A DNA stretch of 64,000 nt, from contig CANJQT010000003.1 of assembly GCA_947476475.1 (NCBI GenBank), positions 29,541-93,540 of the forward strand. Reading direction: 5' to 3'. Source of the stretch: Paracoccaceae bacterium (GTDB lineage: Bacteria > Pseudomonadota > Alphaproteobacteria > Rhodobacterales > Rhodobacteraceae). The position numbers and the translations under genes were made by a program. The notes below the pieces were generated by a model. That model was not told where the DNA came from. It saw only the letters and a list, made by a program, of their open reading frames with translations, and ran no database searches. Each line of letters begins with the position of its first letter. The stretch's first letter is position 1. Below are positions 9,094 through 17,943 of this stretch, piece by piece.

Positions 9094-10380
9094 ATGACCG
9101 CCCAGAACGGCTTTTTCACCGAACCCCTGTCATCGCGCGACCCCGAGCTTTACAGCTCTATCGTCAACGAACTGGGGCGCCAGCGCGACGAGATCGAACT
9201 GATCGCCTCGGAAAACATCGTCAGCCGCGCGGTGATGGAAGCCCAAGGCTCGGTCATGACCAACAAATATGCCGAAGGCTACCCGGGCAAGCGCTACTAT
9301 GGCGGCTGCCAGTTCGTCGACGTGGCCGAAACCCTGGCGATCGAACGCGCGAAGAAACTGTTCAACTGCGCCTATGCCAACGTTCAGCCGAACTCGGGCA
9401 GCCAGATGAACCAGGCTGTGTTCCTGGCGCTGCTGCAGCCTGGCGACACGTTCATGGGTCTTGATCTGAACTCGGGTGGTCACCTGACCCACGGCTCGCC
9501 GGTCAACATGTCGGGCAAGTGGTTCAACGTCGTCTCCTACGGCGTGCGCAAGCAGGACGAGCGGCTGGACATGGACGCCATCCGTGAAACCGCGCTGGCA
9601 GCCAAGCCAAAGCTGATCATCGCCGGCGGCACCGCATACAGCCGCATCTGGGACTGGGAAGCCTTCCGCAAGATCGCCGATGAAGTCGGTGCATACCTGA
9701 TGGTCGACATGGCCCATATCGCAGGTCTGGTCGCGGGCGGCCAGCATCCCTCGCCCCTGTCCTATGCAGATGTGGTCACCACCACCACCCACAAGTCCCT
9801 GCGCGGCCCGCGCGGAGGCATGATCCTTACGAACAAGGAAGACATCGCCAAGAAGATCAATTCCGCCGTGTTCCCCGGCCTTCAGGGCGGCCCCCTGATG
9901 CATGTGATCGCCGCCAAGGCCGTGGCCTTCGGCGAGGCGCTGCGCCCCGAATTCCAGGACTATGCGGCCCAGATCGTCAAGAACGCCCGCGCCATGGCCG
10001 ACCAGCTGATGAAGGGCGGAATCAACATCGTTTCGGGCGGCACCGACAACCACCTGATGCTGGCCGACCTGCGCCCGAAGAAAGTGACCGGCAAGGCCAC
10101 TGAACAGGCCCTTGGCCGAGCCCACATCACCTGCAACAAGAACGGCGTGCCGTTCGATCCGGAAAAGCCGATGGTCACCTCTGGCGTCCGTCTGGGCACC
10201 CCGGCGGGCACCACGCGTGGCTTCAAGGAAGCAGAATTCCGCCAGATCGCCGACTGGATCGTTGAAGTGGTCGATGGTCTGGCCGCCAATGGCGAGGAAG
10301 GCAACGGTGCTGTCGAAGCCGCCGTTCGCGCCAAGGTCAAGTCGCTGTGCGACCGTTTCCCGCTTTATCCCGGGATGTGA
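9094..10380 (+). CDS. glyA: serine hydroxymethyltransferase
   Basis: GlyA interconverts serine and glycine with tetrahydrofolate, the main one-carbon source. The 428 residues carry the full PLP-enzyme signature: [13 protein letters not shown] near the N-terminus, [30 protein letters not shown], and the PLP-binding lysine in [14 protein letters not shown] (K234). The ATG at 9094 follows GAGGA by seven bases; an in-frame upstream extension to 8917 is not family-like and is rejected. A strong intrinsic terminator starts 24 bases after the stop, so the gene is monocistronic. Confidence 0.96.
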   Translation: MTAQNGFFTEPLSSRDPELYSSIVNELGRQRDEIELIASENIVSRAVMEAQGSVMTNKYAEGYPGKRYYGGCQFVDVAETLAIERAKKLFNCAYANVQPNSGSQMNQAVFLALLQPGDTFMGLDLNSGGHLTHGSPVNMSGKWFNVVSYGVRKQDERLDMDAIRETALAAKPKLIIAGGTAYSRIWDWEAFRKIADEVGAYLMVDMAHIAGLVAGGQHPSPLSYADVVTTTTHKSLRGPRGGMILTNKEDIAKKINSAVFPGLQGGPLMHVIAAKAVAFGEALRPEFQDYAAQIVKNARAMADQLMKGGINIVSGGTDNHLMLADLRPKKVTGKATEQALGRAHITCNKNGVPFDPEKPMVTSGVRLGTPAGTTRGFKEAEFRQIADWIVEVVDGLAANGEEGNGAVEAAVRAKVKSLCDRFPLYPGM

Positions 10381-10403
10381 TTTCCGGGAAAACCCGGTTC
10401 GAT

Positions 10404-10431
10404 AAGGGGGCTTCGGCCCCCTTATTTTTTT
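10404..10431 (+). terminator. intrinsic terminator of glyA
   Basis: A perfect 8-base stem (AAGGGGGC 10404-10411, GCCCCCTT 10416-10423) with the extra-stable TTCG loop is followed by A and a run of eight T. A small hairpin CCGGG/CCCGG lies just before it (10384-10397). Confidence 0.93.
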
Positions 10432-10751
10432 TGCAACTTCATATTATTGCGTCACAGGCACGCCACATCTAGCCCAACATTGGCCAAGGCGCGCGCCCCT
10501 GCCCACCGATCGCGCTTTTTTTTGGCGCTGCTCGACAATACCAGCGCCCCCAGACACAACCCTGCCGCTGGCGGTCGTTCTGACCAGCCCGTTTCCGCGG
10601 TTGGCAAAGAAGGCGGGAACCTTCGCCAAACACGCCTCTCGGTGGGTCGAAGGCGCTGGCGCCCGTGCCCCTCTCAAACTTTTGTCATGCTGATTGCTTC
10701 TCTTTGGCTGTCTTGTCAGCGTCAGCCTGATCTGCCGACGTCAGCAGGCAC
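10432..10751. other. gene-free stretch, nothing recognised
   Basis: About 320 bases between the glyA terminator and the stop of the next, leftward gene. Open frames on both strands (for instance 10447-10773 on the plus strand) have no ribosome site and no family-like composition. A short palindrome-like GGCGCTGGCGCC near 10648 and a run of eight T near 10520 are the only visible structure. Confidence 0.5.
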
Positions 10752-11111
10752 TCACAGAAAGCCGCGCCAATAAAGCACAACTGCCGCAAGGCTGAGTGTC
10801 AGCGCCGTTGTTGCGGCAACGGATCTGACAATGCCGTAAACCCCACCATAGATTGGGGTCGCTGATTTCAGATGGCGGGCACAGATGTCATAAGCCTGCG
10901 CTGCGCGCGCCGGGTCTACCTGTGTGTGGCGTTTGGGGTGCTGGGCCATCTCGGCGGCTTCCGCCAGAAATTGCGCAGCGCCCAGGACCTTGCGCGGCAG
11001 ATGGCGGCCTGCGCGCCGCAGTTTGGCTTCCAGCCCCTCTCCCTTGATCCCCATCTGGGTTTCAAGCAGTTCGGCGATACGGTCGGCCATCTGACTGATG
11101 CTTGCATTCAT
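10752..11111 (-). CDS. small protein with C-terminal membrane anchor, unknown function
   Basis: The 119-residue frame starts at an ATG (11109-11111) behind AGGAG; a longer upstream extension in the same frame is discarded. The N-terminal two thirds are soluble and rich in Ala, Arg and Lys (MADRIAELLETQMGIKGEGL, RRAGRHLPRKVLGAAQFLAE). The last ~25 residues (AATTALTLSLAAVVLYWRGF) form one membrane helix, so it is probably tail-anchored with the body in the cytoplasm. Similar proteins are, as far as I recall, found across Rhodobacteraceae without assigned role. It is divergent from the esterase gene. Confidence 0.72.
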   Translation of the reverse strand: MNASISQMADRIAELLETQMGIKGEGLEAKLRRAGRHLPRKVLGAAQFLAEAAEMAQHPKRHTQVDPARAAQAYDICARHLKSATPIYGGVYGIVRSVAATTALTLSLAAVVLYWRGFL

Positions 11112-11185
11112 GATCTTTTCTCCTCTTAAACAGTAGCGCGCGCCGGACGCTCTGGAAAGCACTGGCCGAAAAGGTAAGGGAACCC

Positions 11186-11947
11186 ATGCTGAACCTTGTT
11201 TCTTTTGGCAACGATAGCGCGATGCCGCCCCTATTGATCGTGCATGGCCTTTTTGGCTCTGCCCGGAACTGGGGGGCAATTGCACGGCGGATGGCGGATG
11301 GGCGACGCGTGGTCACGGTCGATATGCGCAATCATGGCGACAGTTTCTGGGCGGCCAGCCACAGTTATGCCGACATGGCGGGCGATCTGGCAGAGGTCAT
11401 TGAAACCGAAGGGACCCCCATGGATGTGGTGGGCCATTCGATGGGCGGCAAGGCAGCGATGGTGTTGGCCCTGACCCGGCCTGACCTGATCAACCGTCTG
11501 GTGGTGACCGACATTGCGCCGGTGCCTTACGACCATTCCAACCTGCATCTGGTTGCGGCAATGCAGGCGATGGATCTGACGGGCCTGAGCAGCCGGGCCG
11601 ATGCGGATCGGCGGCTTGCCGGGGCAGTTCCAGATGCTGGCACCCGGGCTTTCTTGCTGCAGTCTCTGGACCTCAAGGCTGACCCACCACGTTGGCGGCT
11701 AAACCTTGATGTGTTGGGCGAAGACATGGCCAACGTGACGGGCTGGCCCGAGATCAGCGGCAGATTCGAAGGGCCGGTGCTGTTTCTTGCGGGGGGCGAC
11801 TCGCAGTATGTACGCACCGAGCACCGTGAAAAGATAAAGCGGCTGTTCCCCAAGGCGATCATGGCCAAAATACCCGGCGCCGGGCACTGGCTGCATGCTG
11901 ACAAGCCACGGGAATTTGAAGCGGCGCTTCGGGTGTTTCTGACCTAA
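11186..11947 (+). CDS. alpha/beta-hydrolase (YbfF-like esterase)
   Basis: A 253-residue alpha/beta-hydrolase. The oxyanion-hole segment HGLFGSARNWG is near residue 20, the nucleophile elbow GHSMGGKAA carries the catalytic Ser near residue 92, and a catalytic His is in GAGHWLHADKP near 231, with an Asp in the GGDSQYV region. The short length without a large lid and the DIAPVPYD segment fit the YbfF esterase/acyl-CoA thioesterase-like group. The true substrate is not predictable. It is a single gene, divergent from the small membrane protein and convergent with the lipoprotein gene one base away. Confidence 0.82.
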   Translation: MLNLVSFGNDSAMPPLLIVHGLFGSARNWGAIARRMADGRRVVTVDMRNHGDSFWAASHSYADMAGDLAEVIETEGTPMDVVGHSMGGKAAMVLALTRPDLINRLVVTDIAPVPYDHSNLHLVAAMQAMDLTGLSSRADADRRLAGAVPDAGTRAFLLQSLDLKADPPRWRLNLDVLGEDMANVTGWPEISGRFEGPVLFLAGGDSQYVRTEHREKIKRLFPKAIMAKIPGAGHWLHADKPREFEAALRVFLT

Positions 11948-11948
11948 C

Positions 11949-12248
11949 TCAGCATTTCAGGCGAAACCTTGCCTCGCCTGTATCGCCAGGCAGGCCGGTT
12001 ATCATGCTGCCAGGAACCGGCTGGCACCCGGTTGTCGCCAGGATTGCTTGTTTCATCAGGTCAGGCACGGAGGCGCGTTCGGTGCGGGTCAGATAGCCAA
12101 GGCGAACCACTTCTGCACGGTCACCCTTTTGAAAAATGACGAAAGTGATGCCATCCAGCGTCACTTCGTGCCGGGCGGACCCAAAGAATTGCGGGGCGGG
12201 CGAGGCGCCGCAGGCGGTAAGCAAAAGGGGTAGGATCAAACGTTTCAT
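11949..12248 (-). CDS. small lipoprotein, unknown function
   Basis: Starting at the ATG 12246-12248, the 99-residue protein has a short lipoprotein signal (MKRLILPLLLTAC, lipobox LTAC, Cys13). It should therefore be lipidated and held at the membrane facing the periplasm. The mature part has no motif I know; it contains two further Cys (in TGCQPVP and the final KC) that could form a disulfide. Upstream in-frame residues before the Met are not signal-like. It ends one base after the convergent esterase gene. Confidence 0.7.
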   Translation of the reverse strand: MKRLILPLLLTACGASPAPQFFGSARHEVTLDGITFVIFQKGDRAEVVRLGYLTRTERASVPDLMKQAILATTGCQPVPGSMITGLPGDTGEARFRLKC

Positions 12249-12420
12249 CACCAGACTGTCGCGCTGAATGCTTAAGGGCGGATTAATCTCTGGCCGCAAG
12301 CGCAGCGAAAACCGGCGGCGGCGCGGTTTATGGACATTGCGCATGACCGGGGGGCCCGTGGGGGGTGCCGCCGCAATCGGGTGTCTGAAGAAGCATCCGG
12401 CGGCACCGGGGTTTGGGGCC

Positions 12421-12750
12421 TTAGGCCGGCGACTGGTATTTGGCGGCAATCGCGCCCGCGGCCTTTTGCGCGGCCATAAATTCGTCTGAGGTGAAGGCCT
12501 GAACCGACTTGAGCCCGGTCACCGCCCCCGTCGCCCCGGCGACCATCAGGCAGGCCAGCATCCGGGTCTGATCATCGGTGACCACGGTCATGGTGAAATC
12601 GTGATCACCGGTCGTCAGGTAGTAGCTTTCCATCTTGCCGCCCGCCGCCGCGACCAGCGCCCCGGTGGCCGCTGCCCGGTCGCTGGGCTTGGCGATCATG
12701 CCCTTCATGGCGGCAGCCGTATAGCTGCCGGTGATGATGTAACGTGCCAT
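12421..12750 (-). CDS. GYD domain protein
   Basis: The 109-residue protein begins MARYIITGSYTAAAMKGMI and continues with GGKMESYYLTTGDHDF, the ferredoxin-fold GYD-domain pattern (a DUF-like family named for a conserved Gly-Tyr-Asp). The start ATG at 12748-12750 follows GGGAGGG; a TTG one codon earlier is less likely. Function is unknown; members are small cytosolic dimeric-barrel proteins. The 800 bases upstream are gene-free. Confidence 0.82.
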   Translation of the reverse strand: MARYIITGSYTAAAMKGMIAKPSDRAAATGALVAAAGGKMESYYLTTGDHDFTMTVVTDDQTRMLACLMVAGATGAVTGLKSVQAFTSDEFMAAQKAAGAIAAKYQSPA

Positions 12751-12889
12751 CAAAACAACCCTCCCAAAGATTCGGCCGCAGACCGCCCCCGGGCACCGCG
12801 CTTCGGCAGATCAGTCTGCGACGCGGGGCCGAGTGTAACACAGGTTTCGGGGTTCACGAAGGGCGGGCCGTTGGCGGGATCAGGGGAAG

Positions 12890-12905
12890 TGTCCGAATTC
12901 GGACA
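12890..12905. promoter_or_regulatory. perfect 16-base palindrome, operator-like
   Basis: TGTCCGAATTCGGACA reads the same on both strands. It sits at the left edge of an AT-rich island about 140 bases upstream of the GYD gene start on the opposite strand. Perfect symmetry of this length suggests a binding site for a homodimeric regulator, but none can be named. Confidence 0.4.
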
Positions 12906-12931
12906 AATCACATTTTTGTTTTGGATCAATG

Positions 12932-12952
12932 GGTTGAATTTTAAAATTAACC
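12932..12952. repeat. AT-rich bulged palindrome
   Basis: GGTT (12932-12935) and AACC (12949-12952) flank AATTTTAAAATT (12937-12948), itself a perfect palindrome, with a single extra G at 12936. Together with the neighbouring perfect palindrome it makes this island unlike the GC-rich surroundings. Confidence 0.4.
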
Positions 12953-13184
12953 AGATTTTTACTGTTTGGACGGGCAGAGGACCGGATAGGGACGTGCCAG
13001 TGGCACGTTCCCCGGTCCGATTGGCCGAAGGCGCAAGCCGCAGGCCAAGGGGGTATCGGGTATCGCCGGACGGCAGTAAATCGGGGCGCGGCTGCATGGG
13101 GTGAGACCGGATCGGAAACGATCCGGTGGACCGTTTCCCGGTCGAACGCCCGCCCGCGCCGGGCGGGCCGGGCGGCAGGCGCGG

Positions 13185-13260
13185 CGTAGGGCGGGGTTCA
13201 CCCCGCCGATGCGCGGCGGGGTGCGGCGGGGGGGAGAGTCGGGGTGAACCCCGACCTACG
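13185..13260. repeat. inverted repeat pair, GGGGTTCACCCC family
   Basis: A 23-base arm at 13185-13207 (CGTAGG then CGGGGTTCACCCCG core) is repeated inverted at 13238-13260 with two mismatches. Each arm is itself a hairpin (CGGGG TT CACCCCG). The 30 bases between are GC-rich. This is the architecture of REP/MITE-like extragenic elements. Confidence 0.7.
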
Positions 13261-13280
13261 GGGATCGAGGAACGCGCTTT

Positions 13281-13367
13281 GTAGGGTGCGCATTCATGCG
13301 CACCATCGAGCGGGCCGGGAGGTGTTTGGCGAGGGCGGGACGTGGTGCGCATGAATGCGCACCCTAC
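13281..13367. repeat. inverted repeat pair, GTGCGCATTCATGCGCAC family
   Basis: A 24-base arm at 13281-13304 (GTAGGGTGCGCAT... ) is exactly repeated in inverted orientation at 13344-13367. The inner 20 bases of each arm are palindromic (GGTGCGCAT, two bases, ATGCGCACC). The left arm begins 20 bases after the previous inverted pair ends, and both families open with GTAGG, so the two look related or nested. No transposase is nearby. Confidence 0.75.
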
Positions 13368-13548
13368 GGCTGGCTGGGCAAGGATGACGCGGGTTCACGG
13401 CTTGACACGCCCGACTCCGGGCTTTTCCACGACCGCCGACATTGCTCGGCGCGAAAAACACTTGTTCAGCTGGCAAAATCAGGCAGACTTGCCATCAAGT
13501 CGCAGGCCACTTCGGGAATGTCGGCTTGGACCCTTGGAGGTGCCTCCC

Positions 13549-14187
13549 ATGGAAGAGCGTTTTAGTCTCAAGGAGGCCTTTCGCGACAAAAGCACGGAAG
13601 AAGCGCGGGAACTCTATGATGAATGGGCGCTAAGTTACGAGCGCGAGAACCTTGTCAAGGGTTATCGAATTCCTTGGATGGGCGCTGCGATGATGGCGCG
13701 GCATCTGCCGACCGGGAATGGCCCGGTTCTGGATGCAGGCTGTGGCACGGGTTTGGTGGGCGAGGCGCTGAACGTCCTTGGCTATGGCCCCATTGTCGGC
13801 TGCGACCTATCGCCTGGCATGATGGCAAGGGCAGCAGAGCGCGACGCCTATGCCGATCTGGTGACCCAGGACATGGCGCAATCTTTTGCATGGCCCGACG
13901 CGTATTTTGCGGGGTTCATTTGCATTGGTTGCTATGGACCGGGCCATGCCCCACCCGGCAGCCTACGCGAGTTGGTTCGGGTGACGCGGCCCGGGGGTAT
14001 CGGCGTTTTTTCCTTGCTTGACGCCAACCTTGACGCGCGGGGCTTTGGCGCGATCATACGGGATCTTACTGAGTCAGGTCAGTGGCGGATCGTGGAAAAA
14101 ACCCGGACCTTCCGCCCTTATGTCGTAGATGAACCAGAACTGATGAGTAATCTCTTCGTCATTGAGGTTCTTGACGGGGAGGTGTGA
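13549..14187 (+). CDS. class I SAM-dependent methyltransferase
   Basis: The ATG at 13549 follows TTGGAGG by eight bases and gives 212 residues; the longer open frame from 13342 runs into the repeat region and is rejected. SAM-binding motif I is LDAGCGTG (61-68), motif II acidic GCDLSPGMMARA near 85, and motif post-I IGCYGPGHA near 125. The opening DKSTEEARELYDEWALSYE matches the Williams-Beuren/METTL27-like methyltransferase group. The methyl acceptor is unknown. It stands alone between the repeat region and lepA, with which it is convergent. Confidence 0.82.
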   Translation: MEERFSLKEAFRDKSTEEARELYDEWALSYERENLVKGYRIPWMGAAMMARHLPTGNGPVLDAGCGTGLVGEALNVLGYGPIVGCDLSPGMMARAAERDAYADLVTQDMAQSFAWPDAYFAGFICIGCYGPGHAPPGSLRELVRVTRPGGIGVFSLLDANLDARGFGAIIRDLTESGQWRIVEKTRTFRPYVVDEPELMSNLFVIEVLDGEV

Positions 14188-14313
14188 CCGCAACCTCCCG
14201 TCTGGAAAGGTGCTGCCAGGTGATGTTCTACTGCTGCGATATTATTAGAAACTGATCGGCTAGCTGCACTGATGCGGTTTTTCGAGTACTCCAGTTAAGT
14301 CAAGCGGGCCATT

Positions 14314-16113
14314 TTACCCATCCATCTTCAGCGCGCTGATAAACGCCTCCTGCGGAATCTCCACCTTGCCGAACTGGCGCATCTTCTTCTTGCCGGCCTT
14401 CTGCTTGTCCAGCAGCTTGCGCTTGCGGCTCGCATCCCCGCCGTAGCACTTCGCCGTCACGTCCTTGCGCATGGCACTCAAAGTCTCGCGGGCGATCACC
14501 CGTGCGCCGATCGCCGCCTGAATCGGGATCTTGAACATGTGGCGGGGGATCAGGTCTTTCAGTTTTTCGACCATGGCGCGGCCCCGCGTCTCGGCCCGGT
14601 CGCGGTGGACCATGATCGATAGTGCGTCAACGGGTTCGTCGTTCACGAGGATCGACATTTTCACAAGGAAATCCTCGCGGTAGCCCATCATCTGGTAATC
14701 GAAGGACGCATAGCCCTTGGTCACCGATTTCAGCCGGTCGTAGAAATCGAACACCACTTCGGCCAAGGGCAGGTCATAGACGACCATGGCGCGCGACCCG
14801 GCATAGGTCAGGTCCATCTGGATGCCGCGACGATCCTGGCAGAGCTTCAGGACATCACCCAGATAGTCATCGGGCACCATGATCGTGGCCTTGATGCGCG
14901 GTTCTTCGATATGGTCGACGTAGGTCAGGTCGGGCATGTCGGCGGGGTTGTGCAGATCGCGCACTTCGCCGTCGCGCATGTACAGTTTGAAGACCACCGA
15001 AGGGGCGGTGGTGATCAGGTCAAGGTTGTATTCGCGTTCCAGCCGGTCGCGGATGACTTCAAGGTGCAAAAGCCCAAGGAAGCCGCAGCGGAAGCCAAAA
15101 CCGAGTGCAGCCGAGGTTTCCATTTCCGTCGAGAAGGACGCGTCGTTGAGCGAGAGCTTTTCGATGGCGTCGCGCAGGGGTTCGAAATCGTTGGCGTCCA
15201 CCGGGAAGAGGCCGCAGAACACCACAGGCTGCGCGGGTTTGAAGCCCGGCAAGGCCGCGTCGCACTGGCGGCGTTCGTGGGTGATGGTGTCGCCGACGCG
15301 GGTATCGCGGACCTGTTTGATCTGGGCGGTGAAGACGCCGATTTCACCGGGGCCAAGTTCGGGCCAGTCGACCATCTGCGGGCGCAGGACCGCAAGGCGG
15401 TCAACGCCGTAGATGGCGCCGGTCTGCATCATGGTGATGCGGTCGCCCTTGCGGATGACACCGTCCATCACGCGGATCATCACGACAACGCCAAGGTAGG
15501 GGTCATACCAACTGTCGACCAGCATGGCCTTCAGGGGCGCGTCACGGTCGCCCTTGGGGGCGGGCAGGCGGTGAACGATGGCTTCCAGCACATCAGGGAT
15601 GCCAAGGCCGGATTTGGCGGAAATCGGGATGGCGTCAGAGGCGTCAAGGCCGATGACGTCCTCGATCTGGGCTTTGACCTGTTCGGGTTCGGCGGCGGGC
15701 AGGTCGATCTTGTTGAGGACCGGAACGATTTCGTGCCCCGCGTCGATGGCCTGATAGACGTTGGCCAAGGTTTGCGCTTCGACGCCCTGCGAGGCGTCAA
15801 CGACCAGAAGCGAGCCTTCGACGGCGCGCATCGAGCGGCTGACTTCGTAGGCGAAGTCGACGTGGCCGGGGGTGTCGATCAGGTTCAGCACATACATCTT
15901 GCCGTCGCGCGCCTTGTAGTCGATGCGCACGGAGTTGGCCTTGATGGTAATGCCCCGTTCGCGTTCGATATCCATGCTGTCCAGCAACTGGGCCTTCATG
16001 TCGCGCGCGGCAACAGTGCCCGTCGACTGGATCAGCCGGTCGGCGAGGGTGGATTTGCCGTGGTCGATATGAGCCACGATCGAGAAGTTGCGGATTTGTG
16101 AAAGCTCGGTCAT
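14314..16113 (-). CDS. lepA: elongation factor 4 (ribosome back-translocase)
   Basis: LepA/EF4 is a ribosome-associated GTPase that acts on stalled or mis-translocated ribosomes. The 599-residue length is standard. G1 is AHIDHGKST (14-22), G3 DTPGHVDF near 80, G4 [16 protein letters not shown] near 135, and the unique LepA C-terminal domain ends [18 protein letters not shown]. The start ATG (16111-16113) is directly at the beginning of the family alignment. It is a single gene. Confidence 0.97.
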   Translation of the reverse strand: MTELSQIRNFSIVAHIDHGKSTLADRLIQSTGTVAARDMKAQLLDSMDIERERGITIKANSVRIDYKARDGKMYVLNLIDTPGHVDFAYEVSRSMRAVEGSLLVVDASQGVEAQTLANVYQAIDAGHEIVPVLNKIDLPAAEPEQVKAQIEDVIGLDASDAIPISAKSGLGIPDVLEAIVHRLPAPKGDRDAPLKAMLVDSWYDPYLGVVVMIRVMDGVIRKGDRITMMQTGAIYGVDRLAVLRPQMVDWPELGPGEIGVFTAQIKQVRDTRVGDTITHERRQCDAALPGFKPAQPVVFCGLFPVDANDFEPLRDAIEKLSLNDASFSTEMETSAALGFGFRCGFLGLLHLEVIRDRLEREYNLDLITTAPSVVFKLYMRDGEVRDLHNPADMPDLTYVDHIEEPRIKATIMVPDDYLGDVLKLCQDRRGIQMDLTYAGSRAMVVYDLPLAEVVFDFYDRLKSVTKGYASFDYQMMGYREDFLVKMSILVNDEPVDALSIMVHRDRAETRGRAMVEKLKDLIPRHMFKIPIQAAIGARVIARETLSAMRKDVTAKCYGGDASRKRKLLDKQKAGKKKMRQFGKVEIPQEAFISALKMDG

Positions 16114-16263
16114 GGGGGGCGTATAGCCTGTCCGGCAAGGGCAGTGAAGGGGGGCTGGCAGTTTTGATTTTACGGGGGTGGGGCGCTTTGGGTGTCTGCC
16201 CGCGCGGGGCCTGATCCGGCCCGGCGGCGAAGCGCCCGATGCGCAGCGGCGTCAGGACGGCGA

Positions 16264-16286
16264 TTGACCTTTCGCGGGGAACGGTC
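16264..16286 (+). promoter_or_regulatory. MerR/CueR-type promoter dyad before the copper chaperone gene
   Basis: GACCTTTC (16266-16273) and GAACGGTC (16279-16286) are complementary at 7 of 8 positions with a 5-base centre. A TTGACC -35 hexamer (16264-16269) overlaps the left arm. MerR-family metal regulators bind exactly such ACCTT...GGT dyads in over-long spacers. The -10 (around 16289) is weak by eye. Its place before a CopZ-like gene supports copper control by a CueR/HmrR protein encoded elsewhere. Confidence 0.5.
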
Positions 16287-16308
16287 CATTTCTCAACGAG
16301 GTTTTCGC

Positions 16309-16512
16309 ATGAGGCTGCCGATGAAGCTTTCCATTCCCGACATGAGTTGTGGCCACTGCAAGGCGGTGGTCGAAAAGACGGTGGCGGCGCAAGGGGCGCA
16401 GGTGACGGTCGATCTTTCGGCGCGCACGGCCGAGGTGGCCGGGGCGGCAAAGCCAGAGGCCTTGCTTGCGGCACTGGCCGCAGAAGGTTATCCCGCCACG
16501 ATCGTCGGCTGA
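16309..16512 (+). CDS. CopZ-like heavy-metal-associated (HMA) copper chaperone
   Basis: A 67-residue cytosolic metallochaperone with one HMA domain. The metal-binding loop DMSCGHCKA carries the CxxC pair, and the rest follows the ferredoxin-like fold of CopZ. Two in-frame Met codons precede the domain; the first (16309) has GAGG seven bases upstream and is preferred over 16321. It should carry Cu(I) to a P-type ATPase, which is not in this window. A MerR-type dyad lies immediately upstream. Confidence 0.85.
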   Translation: MRLPMKLSIPDMSCGHCKAVVEKTVAAQGAQVTVDLSARTAEVAGAAKPEALLAALAAEGYPATIVG

Positions 16513-16561
16513 CCGCGTGGTACGGCTGGCCGGATCTTTGCTTGGCTAAGGCAGGTTTCAG

Positions 16562-16873
16562 ATGACGACTTTTCCCCAGACTCTGGCGCTGACCTTTGGG
16601 CTTTTGCTGGGCACTGGCCCGGCTTGGGCCGGCGGCGCGATTGCCAATGCCTGCCAGTCAGCCGACGGGGTGCCGGGGGGGCTGTGTGACTGCCTTCAGC
16701 AGGTCGCCGACCAGACGCTGGACGGTGGTGACCAGCGCAGGGCGGCCAAACTGTTCCGTGACCCCGACAAGGCTGAGGAAATGCGGATGGCGGATTCGGG
16801 GACGGCAGAAGAATTCTGGCAACGCTACACCAACTTTGCAGCCACCGCAGAAGCGGTTTGCCCAGTGAACTAG
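16562..16873 (+). CDS. secreted small protein, unknown function
   Basis: The 103-residue protein has a signal peptide (TLALTFGLLLGTGPAWAGG, cleavage after AWA) and a mature part with four Cys (NACQSADG, GGLCDCLQQVAD, EAVCPVN), so it is likely periplasmic with two disulfides. The phrases DQRRAAKLFRDPDKAEEMR and WQRYTNFAATAEAVC are conserved, from memory, in Rhodobacteraceae proteins sometimes labelled arginine transporter without good reason. It is convergent with the next gene, 10 bases away. Confidence 0.72.
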   Translation: MTTFPQTLALTFGLLLGTGPAWAGGAIANACQSADGVPGGLCDCLQQVADQTLDGGDQRRAAKLFRDPDKAEEMRMADSGTAEEFWQRYTNFAATAEAVCPVN

Positions 16874-16883
16874 CCCGCTGCCG

Positions 16884-17309
16884 TCAGCGCAGAACGCCAG
16901 CCGTGCGCAGCCAGCGCGCGTAAAGCCACAGGCCCAGCGCCGCGACGAAAATCGCAAGCGAGAACCAGATCGTCTCTGGCCCGGTGATGTCGGTGAACGA
17001 CACGTTGGACAAAAGATAGTTGTGAACCATGGTCACCAGCATGGCCGCAAAGGACAGGGCGAAGACCAGCACAGCCGCCCCGCGCCGCATCAAGAGCAAG
17101 ACCGACCCAAGCAGCGCCGACCAGACGGCCAGCGCCCAAAAGCCGACTATCCAAGCCGGGAAGCTGGTGAAATAGGCCACCTGTTCTGGGGTGAACTGGG
17201 CCATGTAGGCCGGGTTGTGCATCTGGGTCATCGAATAATCGACTACGCCCATCAGGTTCCAAAGCAGGCTGGCTACGGCGACGAACCAAAGATGAACCGG
17301 GGTTTTCAC
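16884..17309 (-). CDS. four-helix membrane protein, unknown function
   Basis: The protein has four predicted membrane helices (HLWFVAVASLLWNLMGVVDY, an FPAWIVGFWALAVWSALLGS segment, AAVLVFALSFAAMLVTMVHNY, ETIWFSLAIFVAALGLWLYA). I chose the GTG at 17307-17309, which has AAGGACAGG just upstream and gives 141 residues; the next in-frame ATG upstream (17351) adds 14 polar residues without a better ribosome site. No family function is recognised. Confidence 0.68.
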   Translation of the reverse strand: MKTPVHLWFVAVASLLWNLMGVVDYSMTQMHNPAYMAQFTPEQVAYFTSFPAWIVGFWALAVWSALLGSVLLLMRRGAAVLVFALSFAAMLVTMVHNYLLSNVSFTDITGPETIWFSLAIFVAALGLWLYARWLRTAGVLR

Positions 17310-17412
17310 GGCCTGTCCTTTGCTATCATGGCCCGGCTGCGGGCCTGTCACGCATGCCAGCCTAGCATGGACCCGCCATGTGGAAAACCGGCAGGTGGGA
17401 AATCTGCGGCGG

Positions 17413-17859
17413 TCAGCGGTTGTTATTCACCGGCACCTCAAGGGTGATGGTTCCCGCGTTGCGGAAGGTCAGGGTCACGGGGATCAGGTCGCCGTCAGCG
17501 GGATGAGCCCTGAGCCCCATAACCATGATGTGATCGCCGCCGGTCGCCAGAACGGTCTGACCAGACGCACCGACGGGCAGGCCATCGGACAAGGGTTCCA
17601 TGGTCATCATGCCATCGGCGGTCATTGCCGAACGGTGCAGTTCCGCCATGTCGGCCAGATCGGTCTGTGCCGCGATCAGCCGGTCTTCGACACCGGTACG
17701 GTTTTCGATGGTCAGATAGATGGCACCGGCCTTTGCGCCGGGCAGGAACCGGGCGTAGGCATCCAGAACCACGATGCCGTCTTCGGCGGTGGCCGGAAGC
17801 AGGGCCAGACCGAAACTTGCGGTGATTGCGGCCAGCAAGGTTCTGCGCAGCAGTGTCAT
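17413..17859 (-). CDS. periplasmic copper chaperone PCu(A)C
   Basis: A 148-residue exported protein: signal peptide to about residue 25 (ALLPATAED), then a cupredoxin-like PCuAC domain. The Cu(I) ligands of the family are visible as H75 (MAELHRS), the Met cluster 84-87 (GMMTM) and H110/M112 (GDHIMVMGL). PCuAC proteins deliver copper to cytochrome oxidase, usually with Sco. Here the gene stands alone, 135 bases downstream of rpmB on the same strand. No second C-terminal extension is present. Confidence 0.88.
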   Translation of the reverse strand: MTLLRRTLLAAITASFGLALLPATAEDGIVVLDAYARFLPGAKAGAIYLTIENRTGVEDRLIAAQTDLADMAELHRSAMTADGMMTMEPLSDGLPVGASGQTVLATGGDHIMVMGLRAHPADGDLIPVTLTFRNAGTITLEVPVNNNR

Positions 17860-17943
17860 GGGGTGTCCTTTTGCCGGTTCATGCCCAAGTCACACGCGCA
17901 ATAGCGCGGCCAAGGGTAAAGCGGAAGCATCCAAAAAGCCGCA

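Larger units (their letters stand above)
12751..13548. other. 800-base gene-free region rich in palindromes
   Basis: Between the leftward GYD gene and the rightward methyltransferase gene no frame looks coding. Its left part holds an AT-rich island (about 12905-12965) with two palindromes. The middle is very GC-rich. The right part (13185-13367) holds two nested families of inverted repeats. The large flanking frames (12750-13352 minus, 12601-13104 plus) are composition artefacts of the GC-rich text. Confidence 0.7.

Noticed and set aside
10641..10660. GGCGCTGGCGCC palindrome after glyA as a terminator
   Set aside because: No T run, and the true glyA terminator lies 230 bases earlier.
12750..13352. 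Possible 200-codon gene on the minus strand in the gene-free gap
   Set aside because: Pro/Arg-rich, passes through inverted repeats, no start context.
16562..16873. Calling the small secreted protein an arginine transporter
   Set aside because: It is a 103-residue exported protein with no membrane domain or binding-protein fold; that label seems to be a propagated mistake.
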